Source: an uncultured Myxococcales bacterium
GTDB taxonomy: Bacteria; Myxococcota_A; UBA9042; DTJE01
DNA: 41,619 bases
NCBI GenBank assembly: GCA_903847405.1
Contig: CAINDP010000063.1
Location: 1 to 41,619, forward strand
Direction of reading: 5' to 3'
The notes beneath the pieces are model-generated. The model saw only the letters and a program-made list of their open reading frames with translations, was not told the origin of the DNA and did no database searches. This document shows positions 26,266 to 34,509 of the stretch, in pieces. Positions within the stretch are counted from its first letter, which is position 1; the number at the start of each line of letters is the position of its first letter. The translations under genes were made by a program, and so were the position numbers.

Positions 26266-27690
26266 ATGCGGATATCGATGTTGCTGGCGTGCAGCCTCCT
26301 CCTGGTCGCCTGTTCGGGAAGCCCGGCGCAGGAACCGGACCTTCCCGACACGAACACCACCGACGCGACCGACGCGATCGACGCGATGGACGCGATGGAC
26401 ACGATGGACACGACCGAGGCCACCGCCCCCGACGCCCCCCCCGACGCCCTCCCCGACGCGACGCCCGACGCCACGCCCGACGCGGGCATCGATGTGCCCC
26501 CCCCGACACCCCTGCCCCTCGACTACATGGGCATGTGCCCGATCGACTCGGACCCGGACGATGCCGAGTGGGACCGGGTGAAGGCCTGGGGCGTGAAACT
26601 CACCCGCCAGGGCTTCTTCTGGGAATGGATCACCAAGGACGACGGCGAACTGGATTTCACTTGGCCGGACCGATACTTCCAGGATGCGGACGAGCGCGGC
26701 ATCAAGGTCCTGGTGGACCTGTGCTACGACAACAAGCGGTTCCAGGGCGAGGGGGATGTGCGGCCCGTGATCTCGGCCGCGCACCTGGAGGCCTGGAGGA
26801 CCTACGTGGTGGCGATTGCCACCAAGTACAAGGACCGGGCCTGGGGGTTCGAGGTCTGGAACGAGCCGAACCTCGACACCTTCTGGAGGGGCTCGGTCGA
26901 GGAATTCGTCGCGGTGGCAAAGGTCGCGGTGCAGGCGGTCCACGAGGCAGCACCCGGGGTCCCGGTGTCGGTGGCGGGCCTGGCCAGCGCGGGGTTGGAC
27001 TACCTGGACGCCCTGCAGGCCGAGGGGATCGTGGGCGAAGCGGACGCTGTGTCCTTCCATCCCTACTGGATCGACGCGGAGGGTTCCGTGGACACGATCG
27101 GAATCGTCCAGTCCTGGCTGTACCAGAACCATCTGGACAAGCCGCTCTGGCTGACCGAGTACGGCTGGCCCACGGGCGGGACCTACCCGCACGCGACCAC
27201 CCTGGACGGGCAGGCCGAACGGCTGATCCGGTTCCAGGCCGGGGCGGCGCTGACCGGGGTGCGCGCCAGTTGGATGTTCGCGTCGTACGACTGGTACGAC
27301 CCCGCAGACGTGACGGATCCGTCGAACTCCGAGGGGTTCTTCGGCGTGGCCTATCGCACGGCCGGCGACAAGCCGGCGGCCCATGCGTTCCAGGTCCTGG
27401 CGGGGCTGCTGCCGGGCTCGACCCCGGATCCCGCCATCGGCAGCACGTTCGCGGCGGGAACCGGGCTGGACGTCACCGGCTTCCACCGCCCGGACGGGAC
27501 GCTCGCGATCATCGCGACGAACCGCACCGCGACCGCGATCGTAATCCCCCTGGCGGCCGGCGCGACGGTGGTCTGGCCGGAGCCCGTGGACGGGGCGCCC
27601 ATCGCAGCCGGCCCCATCACGGTCGTCGCGGACCGCAGCGTGATCCTGACCGGCCCCGCCTCGATGGCCGAGGCCGCGCCGGCGCGGTGA
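26266..27690 (+). CDS. Clan-A glycoside hydrolase lipoprotein
   Basis: A 474-residue lipoprotein. The signal LLACSLLLVAC gives a lipidated Cys near residue 16. Residues 20-80 are a low-complexity Asp/Ala/Thr/Met/Pro linker (DATDAIDAMDAMDTMDTT), built in DNA from GACGCGATG-like 9-base repeats at about 26370-26420. From residue 85 there is a (beta/alpha)8 barrel of the GH5/GH39/GH53 clan. The acid/base Glu is in EVWNEPN (residue 200) and the nucleophile Glu in LTEYGWPT (residue 298). A small beta domain ends the protein. It probably cleaves a beta-linked polysaccharide at the cell surface. The exact family and substrate are unclear. GGAG precedes the ATG. Confidence 0.85.
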   Translation: MRISMLLACSLLLVACSGSPAQEPDLPDTNTTDATDAIDAMDAMDTMDTTEATAPDAPPDALPDATPDATPDAGIDVPPPTPLPLDYMGMCPIDSDPDDAEWDRVKAWGVKLTRQGFFWEWITKDDGELDFTWPDRYFQDADERGIKVLVDLCYDNKRFQGEGDVRPVISAAHLEAWRTYVVAIATKYKDRAWGFEVWNEPNLDTFWRGSVEEFVAVAKVAVQAVHEAAPGVPVSVAGLASAGLDYLDALQAEGIVGEADAVSFHPYWIDAEGSVDTIGIVQSWLYQNHLDKPLWLTEYGWPTGGTYPHATTLDGQAERLIRFQAGAALTGVRASWMFASYDWYDPADVTDPSNSEGFFGVAYRTAGDKPAAHAFQVLAGLLPGSTPDPAIGSTFAAGTGLDVTGFHRPDGTLAIIATNRTATAIVIPLAAGATVVWPEPVDGAPIAAGPITVVADRSVILTGPASMAEAAPAR

Positions 27691-27754
27691 GCGGCCGGCG
27701 CCCTCCCCCGCCACCCTCCGCCCTCGCATCCCCCCCCATCCGCCCGTCATCCGC

Positions 27755-27783
27755 TTGACCAACCCGGGGGGGATCTGTAGCGT
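27755..27783 (+). promoter_or_regulatory. Predicted promoter for the Cys-repeat lipoprotein
   Basis: TTGACC (27755-27760), a 17-base spacer, and TAGCGT (27778-27783). Transcription would begin near 27790, which rules out the in-frame ATG there and supports GTG 27820 as the start. Confidence 0.55.
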
Positions 27784-27819
27784 GCCGCAATGGCCGCAAT
27801 TCGGCCGAGGAGACGAAAC

Positions 27820-28791
27820 GTGACGACGAGACTGGTGTTGAGCGTGTGCGTGGTCGGGATGTTCGCGATCGGGGTTGCCGGCTGCGGCGGGGATTCCGCG
27901 ACCCTGTTGGCGGACGTGCCGTCGGCCGACCTCGCGACCGATTCGCCGGACGTTCCGGCCGTCGACCACGGGACCGGGGACACGGAAGCCCGCGACGTCA
28001 CCGAGACGTTCGAGATTGCGCAGGAAGTGGTCGTTCCGGATGCCGTCGACGACGAGGCGACCGCCTCCGACCCGGGCGCCGAAACGGTGGTCGGTTGCGG
28101 CTCCTTCGTCTACAGCGCGGACGCGACCTGCCAGGCCTGTGCCGTGGCGAATTGCTGCGACGCGCTGCGCGCCTGCGACACGGGCACGGAGTGCGGCCAG
28201 GTCCTGACCTGCCTGGGCGCCTGCATGTCCGGTGACACCACGTGCCAGCAGGCCTGCGTCGCCGGCGCGTCCACCGCGGGCAAGGCCGACTTCCAGACGA
28301 TGGCGAACTGCGTCGAAGGCACCGACGGATCGTGCACCGCGGAGTGCGGGTCGGGCGGGGCCATCTGCGACAGTGGCCTGGCGACCAGTTCGAACCCGGC
28401 ATGCGGCGACTGTCTCGGCGCCAGTTGCTGCGATTCGTTCAAGGCCTGTGTCGGTGACGCGACCTGCATGGAGTGCATCACCGGCGGCTCGACGACGGGC
28501 TGCGACACCAGCCAGTTGCTGGCCGCCGCCTCCTCCTGCCAGAGCCAGAGTTGCGCCACCGAGTGCGCCACGCCCGGCACCATCTGCGACAGCGGCCTGG
28601 TGAATTCCGGGAACGCGGCGTGCGGCGATTGCGTCGGCACCAGTTGCTGCGCGGAGTTCACCGCCTGTGCGCAGGACAACGCCTGCCTGGCGTGCCTGAC
28701 CGGCCAGACGACGGCGGGCTGCGATGCGGACCTGCTGCTGAAGGCCACCGGCGACTGCCAGGCCAGTTTCTGCGCCACCCCCTGCCAGTGA
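27820..28791 (+). CDS. Cysteine-repeat lipoprotein
   Basis: A 323-residue lipoprotein starting at GTG 27820 with GAGGAG 7 bases upstream. The signal runs LVLSVCVVGMFAIGVAGC with lipobox VAGC. An Asp/Val/Thr-rich acidic linker fills residues 25-90. After that come three tandem units of roughly 65-90 residues containing C-x(2)-C-x(4)-CC-x(4-5)-C-x(5)-C patterns. The last two are the most alike (ACGDCLGASCC... and ACGDCVGTSCC...). Each unit closes with a CATEC/CATPC-like pair. The total is more than 30 cysteines, presumably all disulfide-bonded outside the cytosol. Such repeats occur in Myxococcota surface proteins. I know no function for them. Confidence 0.8.
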   Translation: MTTRLVLSVCVVGMFAIGVAGCGGDSATLLADVPSADLATDSPDVPAVDHGTGDTEARDVTETFEIAQEVVVPDAVDDEATASDPGAETVVGCGSFVYSADATCQACAVANCCDALRACDTGTECGQVLTCLGACMSGDTTCQQACVAGASTAGKADFQTMANCVEGTDGSCTAECGSGGAICDSGLATSSNPACGDCLGASCCDSFKACVGDATCMECITGGSTTGCDTSQLLAAASSCQSQSCATECATPGTICDSGLVNSGNAACGDCVGTSCCAEFTACAQDNACLACLTGQTTAGCDADLLLKATGDCQASFCATPCQ

Positions 28792-28859
28792 CGCAGGTTC
28801 CGACCGCCCCCGCTGCATGATCCCCGCCGGGATTCCCGGTCCCCTTCCTTTCACGATGG

Positions 28860-29000
28860 TTGCGGTGCACTGATCGGGAGGAGGTCCTCGGTTACGTCAT
28901 CGAGGGATGCGACGATCTGCAGCGGCGCTTCGACGTCCAACTCGCGGACCCAGCCTCGCTGGCGTGCGGGGTGGACGACGTGTGCAAGGGACGGCTGTAA
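28860..29000 (+). pseudogene. Possible small gene or gene remnant
   Basis: A 46-codon open stretch ending in TAA at 28998-29000 reads REEVLGYVIEGCDDLQRRFD and then VQLADPASLACGVDDVCKGRL with strongly GC-biased third positions, as real genes here have. The only start in the right place is TTG 28860, with no ribosome binding site, and no better start is visible. It may be the 3' end of a decayed gene. The rest of the gap 28792-29084 shows nothing else I can support. Confidence 0.3.
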
Positions 29001-29084
29001 GGACCGGAATAACCCCGCCACCATCGTCGTTGAACAGCCCGCGCCCCCCCATGGGACGCGGCAGCGACCGACTGGAGGCACGCG

Positions 29085-29321
29085 ATGGCCCATCGAAGTC
29101 CGATCACCCCCCCGGTTCTGCGACTGGACGACGAGTTCCACTGCCGATACCGCCACCGCGAGATCAGCCTGCAGCAATGCCTGGACGATTTCGTGGAGGC
29201 CAACGCCTTCGACTTCTCGCGCCGCGCCTGCTTCAAGTGCCCGTTGGGCCTTCGGCGCCGCTGCGACTTTGCGGACGGGATGGACGATGCGGAGTGGAAT
29301 CCCTCCAGCCCCACCCCTTGA
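29085..29321 (+). CDS. Small Cys-rich hypothetical protein (78 aa)
   Basis: ATG 29085 follows GGAGG by 6 bases, the best ribosome binding site in this stretch. The 78 residues include LRLDDEFHCRYRHREISLQQ and a basic segment FSRRACFKCPLGLRRRCDF. The five cysteines include one CxxC, so a small zinc- or iron-sulfur-binding fold is possible (C19...C32...C49-x2-C52...C60 by rough count). The C-terminus is acidic then proline-rich. No signal peptide is seen, so it should be cytosolic. The antisense strand is also open here, but its product is low-complexity and lacks a translation start signal. Confidence 0.6.
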   Translation: MAHRSPITPPVLRLDDEFHCRYRHREISLQQCLDDFVEANAFDFSRRACFKCPLGLRRRCDFADGMDDAEWNPSSPTP

Positions 29322-29399
29322 ACTCCTCCGCTTCCTCTGCCAGCCTTGATGCCTCCTGACCCTTCCGTCCTCCACCGGGTCGCAACGGAGCATGGTTCC

Positions 29400-29924
29400 A
29401 TGAAGCACCTTGTCGTCATCGCGGGAATCCTGGTTCTGGGAACCTCGGGGGAGGCGGTCGCCCGGACGCCGGAAGCGCCTGCCGACGCGTCGTTCACCGA
29501 CCTCGACGGGTCGGGCGCGCTGGACGCCGCGCAGGCCTCACGTGTGGAGGAAATCGTGGCGGCCCGCGCGAAACTGCTAGCCGCCCGCAACGCCGGGCTC
29601 GGCCTCACCGCGGCCGGAGCCATCCTGATGGTGGCAGGGGCAATCGCCGGGGGCGTGATGCTGGGCGCCTCCAGCGGCTGCGGGACGGTCGTCAACGACG
29701 AGTGCTCGAACCTCGGGGACCAGATGAGCGGGGTGGCCGTCCTGGCGTCGGTCGTACCGATCGGCGGCCTGCTGATCGCGGCCGGAGCGCCCGTCTGGGG
29801 CGTCTACCAGCGCCGCCTGGACCGGTTCGACGCCGTCACGTTCGGGGCGCGACTGGTCGGAGTCGGCCCCCTGATCGATCCCCGCACCGGCACAAAGGGC
29901 CTGGTGGCGACCTTCGCGTTCTGA
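29400..29924 (+). CDS. Hypothetical exported or membrane protein
   Basis: A 174-residue protein. ATG 29400 starts a signal peptide (MKHLVVIAGILVLGTSGEAV, then AR). Residues about 30-45 contain FTDLDGSGALDAA, an EF-hand-like Asp-rich loop. Two hydrophobic membrane segments follow: LGLTAAGAILMVAGAIAGGV (about 68-90) and VAVLASVVPIGGLLIAAGAP (about 112-133), separated by a short loop with two cysteines. The C-terminal 35 residues look beta-like. Only a distant GGAG precedes the start. I do not recognise the family. It is probably an inner-membrane protein with a periplasmic N-terminal part. Confidence 0.65.
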   Translation: MKHLVVIAGILVLGTSGEAVARTPEAPADASFTDLDGSGALDAAQASRVEEIVAARAKLLAARNAGLGLTAAGAILMVAGAIAGGVMLGASSGCGTVVNDECSNLGDQMSGVAVLASVVPIGGLLIAAGAPVWGVYQRRLDRFDAVTFGARLVGVGPLIDPRTGTKGLVATFAF

Positions 29925-30048
29925 TTCGTGTCAGGCCCGCGCAAGGAACGACCGATGCCCCGGCAGGGCGGTTGACGGCTTGCAAACCCCGGCAGGAGGG
30001 CGATGATCGTTTCGTCGATTCGTCGAGGAACCCAGCCGCGAGGTCCCC

Positions 30049-32568
30049 ATGAGCGCGACGCAACCGATCCTGCCCGAGATGCGGATCAAGCAGCCCCACG
30101 GACTGTCCCCGCGCATCCAGTGGCTGCGGGACTACTACTTCACCGGCGTGGCCCGGCCCTGGAACAACGAGTTCCAGTGCTTCACGACCGGCACGCCCTG
30201 GGACGTGGTCTACGACGAGATTTCGTACTACATCGTCCCGGAGTCGTACGCCTTCTTCCAGCCGTTCCGGTCGTCCGCGCTGCAGGCGGCCCGCCCGATC
30301 GCCGTCCCGAAGGACTTCTGGAGGCTCAGCCTCCCCGAGCGGCGGGCGTGGTTCATCCGCGAGGCCGTGGTCGAACACCTGCCGCAGGAGGTCCTGCCGG
30401 GCGACCTGATCGCCGGAGGCCGGTTCAACATCCTGGCGTCGCGGTGCTGGACGAAGGACGAGGCGAAGCGGCGCGATCGCGAACTGATGGGCCCTGACGG
30501 CGCCCGGGCGGCCGTCAAGGAGTTCCACGACCGGGGTTACGGCAACGCGGGGGCGACCAGCGGGCACCTGATCCCCGATTACGCCCGGGCCCTGCGCCAA
30601 GGGTTCCGCGGCATCCACGAGGACCTGGCGGCGCGCCTGGAGCGCCTGGACGACCGCGAGCGCCGGGGGCCCGCCGGGGCGCAGTTGCGGGCCATGATGA
30701 CGGCCGCCACGATGCCCCGGGATCTGGCGGCGAAGTACGCGTCGAAGTGCCGGGCGCTGGCCGAGGCCGAGGCGGACGCCACCCGCCGCGGGGAACTGCT
30801 GCAGATGGCGGCGAACCTGGACCGCGTGCCCTGGGAGCCCGCCCGCACGTTCTGGGAAGGCGTCCAGGCCGTGTGGCTGACCCACATGCTGGTCCTCAGC
30901 GACGAAAACTACCCGGGCGCCGGCGTGTCGTTCGGCCGCCTGGACCAGTTCCTGCTGCCCCTGTGGGTTGCGTCCCTGGCGGAAGGGATGGACCGCGAGT
31001 TCGGCAAGGAACTGCTGCGCTGCCTGTGGGTGCACTGCAACACCGTGTACGACGCGATGATCAAGGTGGGCGGCAACCAGGGCATCACCGCGGGCTTCGG
31101 GCAGTTGATCACGCTGTCCGGCATGGGGCCCGACGGCACCGACGCGACCAACGACCTGACGTGGGCGTTCCTGGACGTCATCGACGAAATGACGCCGATC
31201 CTGGAACCCAAGCCGAACGTCCGTCTGCACCGCGGCTCGCCCGACGCGCTGCTGGACCGTGTCGTGGACATGGTCGCGGGCAGCCAGGGCGCGCCGTTCC
31301 TGCTGAACTTCGACGAGCGGTCGATGGCCGGCATGATGCGCGAAGCCCAGCGGGCCGGCGTCCAGCACCTGATCAACGCGGAAAACGTCTGGGACTATGC
31401 GTCCGTCGGGTGCCTGGAAAACACCATGGTCGGCAACGACCGCTCGGGTACGGTGGACGTGAACCTGAACCTGCTGAAAGCGGTCGAACTGGCCCTGACG
31501 GGGGGATGGGACCTCGCGGAGGCCGTGGACCCGATCACGAACGTGGTCTACGCGAAACGGCGCGAGGGGCCCGACACGGGGGACGCGCGGACGTTCGCGA
31601 CCTTCGAGGACTTCTTCCGGGCGTGGGAGGCCCAGACCCGCTACGTCATTAAGCGGGCGGCGGACCTGTACGAGCGCAGCGAAAGCGTGCGGGCGCGGTT
31701 CAGCCCGACGCCCTACGTGTCGTGCCTGGTGCGGGGCTGCGCCGAGACGGGCCGGGACGTCACGCAGGGCGGGGCCGAACTGTCGTTCGTCACGGTCGAA
31801 GGCGTCACGTTCGCGACGGCGGTGGACTCGCTGCTGGCCGTGAAGGAGCTGGTCTTCGACGCCCGCAAGTGCACGATGGCCGAACTGCGCAAGGCCCTGG
31901 AGGACAACTGGGAAGGGCACGGGACGCTGCAGGCCTGGGCGCGCCACCGGTCGCCGAAGTACGGCCGGGACGACGACGTGGCGGACGCCCTGGCGCAACG
32001 GGTCATGGACGTGTGGGCCGACGAGGTCTGGACGCACCGGACGCGCAGCACGGGCCGGCAGTTCCGGCCCGGGATGCTGTCGTGGAACTACTGGGCCGGC
32101 GACGGGTTCGTGATGGCGGCCAGCCCCGACGGGCGGCCCAAGGGACGCTTCCTGTCCAACGCGATCTGCCCGACCGACGGCGCCGACACGAAGGGGCCGA
32201 CGGCGAACGCCAACTCGGTGGGCAAGGTCCTGGGAGGCAAGGCCCCGGACGGCGGGGGCGACTGGGGCGAATGGCGGAACTCGCTGCCCAACGGCGCCAG
32301 CCACACCATCACGTTCAACCCGTCCCTGCTGCGGGATCCCGAGCACAAGGCCAAGTTCAAGGCGTTCCTGCGCGGCTATGTCGAAAACGGCGGCACGGCG
32401 CTGCAGATCAACGTGCTGGACCCGGACGTCCTGCGGGAGGCCCAGAAGCATCCTGCGGACTACCGGCACCTGCTGGTCCGCGTGACCGGGTACAACGCCT
32501 ATTTCACGGCCGTGGGCCGGGAACTGCAGGACGAAATCATCGCGCGGGAGAGCCATCGTGGGGTCTAG
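30049..32568 (+). CDS. Glycyl radical enzyme of the pyruvate formate-lyase/eliminase superfamily
   Basis: An 839-residue glycyl radical enzyme. The thiyl-radical cysteine is Cys455 in SVGCLENT, with Glu457 in the C-x-E arrangement used by the eliminase branch as a general base. The glycyl radical site is Gly814 in RVTGYNAYFTAVGRELQDEI, at the usual distance from the C-terminus. The length matches dehydratase and C-N, C-S or C-C lyase members. The known branches I recall (choline, glycerol, propanediol, hydroxyproline, isethionate) usually have GCVE rather than GCLE, so I cannot assign a substrate. The radical is destroyed by oxygen. The next gene encodes its activase, starting inside this reading frame (GTG 32558). 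AGG lies 7-8 bases before ATG 30049. Confidence 0.9.
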   Translation: MSATQPILPEMRIKQPHGLSPRIQWLRDYYFTGVARPWNNEFQCFTTGTPWDVVYDEISYYIVPESYAFFQPFRSSALQAARPIAVPKDFWRLSLPERRAWFIREAVVEHLPQEVLPGDLIAGGRFNILASRCWTKDEAKRRDRELMGPDGARAAVKEFHDRGYGNAGATSGHLIPDYARALRQGFRGIHEDLAARLERLDDRERRGPAGAQLRAMMTAATMPRDLAAKYASKCRALAEAEADATRRGELLQMAANLDRVPWEPARTFWEGVQAVWLTHMLVLSDENYPGAGVSFGRLDQFLLPLWVASLAEGMDREFGKELLRCLWVHCNTVYDAMIKVGGNQGITAGFGQLITLSGMGPDGTDATNDLTWAFLDVIDEMTPILEPKPNVRLHRGSPDALLDRVVDMVAGSQGAPFLLNFDERSMAGMMREAQRAGVQHLINAENVWDYASVGCLENTMVGNDRSGTVDVNLNLLKAVELALTGGWDLAEAVDPITNVVYAKRREGPDTGDARTFATFEDFFRAWEAQTRYVIKRAADLYERSESVRARFSPTPYVSCLVRGCAETGRDVTQGGAELSFVTVEGVTFATAVDSLLAVKELVFDARKCTMAELRKALEDNWEGHGTLQAWARHRSPKYGRDDDVADALAQRVMDVWADEVWTHRTRSTGRQFRPGMLSWNYWAGDGFVMAASPDGRPKGRFLSNAICPTDGADTKGPTANANSVGKVLGGKAPDGGGDWGEWRNSLPNGASHTITFNPSLLRDPEHKAKFKAFLRGYVENGGTALQINVLDPDVLREAQKHPADYRHLLVRVTGYNAYFTAVGRELQDEIIARESHRGV

Positions 32569-33578
32569 CCCCGATCAGCAGGAAGGAGAGGCCTCCAGCC
32601 TCCCCGGGAATGTCCCGACCGGCCGCGTCCTGAACCTCCAGCGAATGTCCACCGAGGACGGCCCGGGGATCCGCACGACCGTGTTCCTGAAGGGTTGCCC
32701 CCCTGCGGTGCACCTGGTGCCACAACCCGGAAAGCCTGTCGCCGCGGCCCGAGGTCGTGGTGCACCCCGAGCGATGCATGTCCTGCGGAACCTGCCGGGA
32801 GGTCTGCCCCCACGGCTGCGACCCGGCGCAATGCGAGGCCTGCGGACGCTGCGCCCGGGAGTGCCCGACCGGCGCCCGGGAGGTGCTGGGGACCGACTGG
32901 GACGTTTCGGACCTGCTCCATGAGGTCGCCAAGGACCGGGCGTACTTCGACGCCTCCGGGGGAGGCGTGACGGTATCGGGGGGCGAGCCGACCCTCCAGG
33001 CGCCCTTCGCCGAGGCGTTCCTGACGCGCTGCCGGGACGCCGGGATCCACGGGGCCCTGGACACCTGCGGGGCCTGCGGGCTGGACGTGCTGCTGCGACT
33101 GGCCGGGACGTCGCAACTGGTCCTGTACGACGTGAAGGAAATCGACCCCGAGCGGCACCGGCGGTTCACGGGCCTGGACAACGCGCGGATCCTGGCAAAC
33201 CTGGACGGGCTGGCCCGGTGGGCGGACACCCGGGCCGACCCTCCGGCGCTGTGGGTGCGGACACCCCTGGTCCCCGGCGCCACGGCCACGGCCGAAAACG
33301 TGCGCGGGATCGGCCGGTTCCTGGCGGACCACCTGGGCGCGCGGCTGGTCCGGTGGGAACTGTGCGCGTTCAACAACCTGTGCCGCGAACAATACCGGCG
33401 CCTGGGACGGGAGTGGGACTTTGCCCACGAACCCCTGATGCGCCGCGGGGATCTGGACCGGTTGCTGGCCGCGGCCCGGGGGTCGGGCGTGGACCCGGAC
33501 GCGGTGCGGATCACCGGGGCGGCCCGGATGGACGATGGCGAGGAGGTGCACCATGGAACGCCTGGCACGACTGGATGA
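32558..33578 (+). pseudogene. Glycyl radical enzyme activating protein, disrupted by a +1 frameshift
   Basis: This radical-SAM activase would generate the glycyl radical on the upstream enzyme. It starts at GTG 32558, overlapping that gene, behind GGGAG. The N-terminal frame reads RMSTEDGPGIRTTVFLKGC and then hits a run of six C (32698-32703). With five C the frame would continue P-L-R-C-T-W-C-H-N-P-E-S, completing the CxxxCxxC cluster motif. With six it leaves the frame and stops near 32923. The rest is intact in the +1 frame: a ferredoxin insert (CMSCGTCREVC and CEACGRCARECPTGA), VTVSGGEPTLQ, and LVLYDVKEIDPERHRRFTG. The corrected length is about 339 residues. It may be a sequencing error in a homopolymer, a recent mutation, or polymerase/ribosome slippage. 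Confidence 0.88.
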
Positions 33579-34404
33579 CGCGGGCATTCGGGCCTTCGCC
33601 GCGGACTCGAAACTGGGCATCCTGGCGACGAAGGACCCGGGGGACCTGCCCCACCTCAGCCTGATCACGACGATCCAGGCGAAGGGTCCGGAACACCTGA
33701 CCTGGGGCCAGTTCTGCGAGGGGCGCAGCAAGGAAAACGTCCGGCGGGATCCGCGCGTCGGGTTCCTGGTGATGACAATGGACAAGGAGGACTGGCGCGG
33801 GAAGGCGCGCTGGACCCACGGGACCCGGGAAGGCGAGGACTTCGAGGCCTACAACCGCAAGCCGCTGTTCCGGTACAACTCGTACTTCGGCATCCACACG
33901 GTACACCACGCCGAGGTGGTCGAGGTCGGCCCCCGGGAGCGCCTGTCGGTGCCCCGGATCGCCGCCGGGACCCTCCTGGCCGCCGCAGCCCGACCGGCCG
34001 CGGCGATCGGCGCGGGCCCGCACGCGTTGATCCCCTGGGCCGAGGACCTGGTCAACCGCATGTCGTGCCTGAAGTTCGTGTCGTGGATCGGCGACGACGG
34101 CTACCCCGTGGTGGTTCCGGCGGTACCCGGAGCCGTGGCCGGCGGGCGGCGCATGGTCCTGGCCGCGACGGTCCACGGCCGCGAACTGGCGCGAATCCCC
34201 CGGGGGGCGCCCGTGGCGGTCCTGGCCCTGGACCTGAACATGGAAAGCGTCCTGGTACGCGGGCGATTCGACGGGTGGCGCGGCGCGCCTTCCCTGGGCG
34301 CGGCCCTGGGCACCTTCACGATCGACTGGGTCTACAACTCGATGCCGCCCCGGCAGGGGCCGATCTGGCCGCCCATCCCCCTGCACGCGGTCACCGAATT
34401 CTGA
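33553..34404 (+). CDS. Pyridoxamine-phosphate-oxidase-like FMN split-barrel protein
   Basis: A 283-residue protein starting at ATG 33553 (GAGGAGG upstream) and overlapping the activase end by 26 bases. Residues 1-110 look like one split beta-barrel: LGILATKDPGDLPHLSLITT, TWGQFCEGRSKENVRRDPRV and GFLVMT are typical of the PNPOx-like flavin-binding group. Residues 165-250 look like a second, shorter barrel (CLKFVSWIGDDGYPVVVPAV and MESVLVRGRF). The family includes flavin oxidases and reductases and heme or F420 binders, and the cofactor here is not certain. It is translationally coupled to the glycyl radical pair, so it may protect, repair or supply electrons to that system. That is inference. 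Confidence 0.75.
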   Translation: MERLARLDDAGIRAFAADSKLGILATKDPGDLPHLSLITTIQAKGPEHLTWGQFCEGRSKENVRRDPRVGFLVMTMDKEDWRGKARWTHGTREGEDFEAYNRKPLFRYNSYFGIHTVHHAEVVEVGPRERLSVPRIAAGTLLAAAARPAAAIGAGPHALIPWAEDLVNRMSCLKFVSWIGDDGYPVVVPAVPGAVAGGRRMVLAATVHGRELARIPRGAPVAVLALDLNMESVLVRGRFDGWRGAPSLGAALGTFTIDWVYNSMPPRQGPIWPPIPLHAVTEF

Positions 34405-34509
34405 GGACCGACCTCAATCGCACTCGCAGATCAAGCGCTTGACCTCGTTCCAGGCCCATCCGAACCCGTTTGTGTCACAGTATTCGCGACTCAGACTGGA
34501 GCATTGACC

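Noticed and set aside
26089-28854. 921-codon open frame antisense to the glycoside hydrolase and Cys-repeat lipoproteins
   Set aside because: It spans two real genes and their intergenic promoter, with low-complexity composition and no start signals.
28851-29408. Minus-strand open frame across 28851-29408
   Set aside because: It lacks a ribosome binding site and reads as a low-complexity shadow. The plus-strand 78-residue gene has the better start and composition.
30003-30497. Open frame starting behind GGAGG ahead of the glycyl radical gene
   Set aside because: It has a fair ribosome binding site, but nearly all of it lies out of frame inside the enzyme gene and the product is Pro/Arg/Ala-rich. 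A very short translated leader cannot be excluded.
29836-32556. 906-codon open frame antisense to the glycyl radical enzyme
   Set aside because: It is a shadow of a well-supported gene. It has no domain and a compositionally biased sequence.
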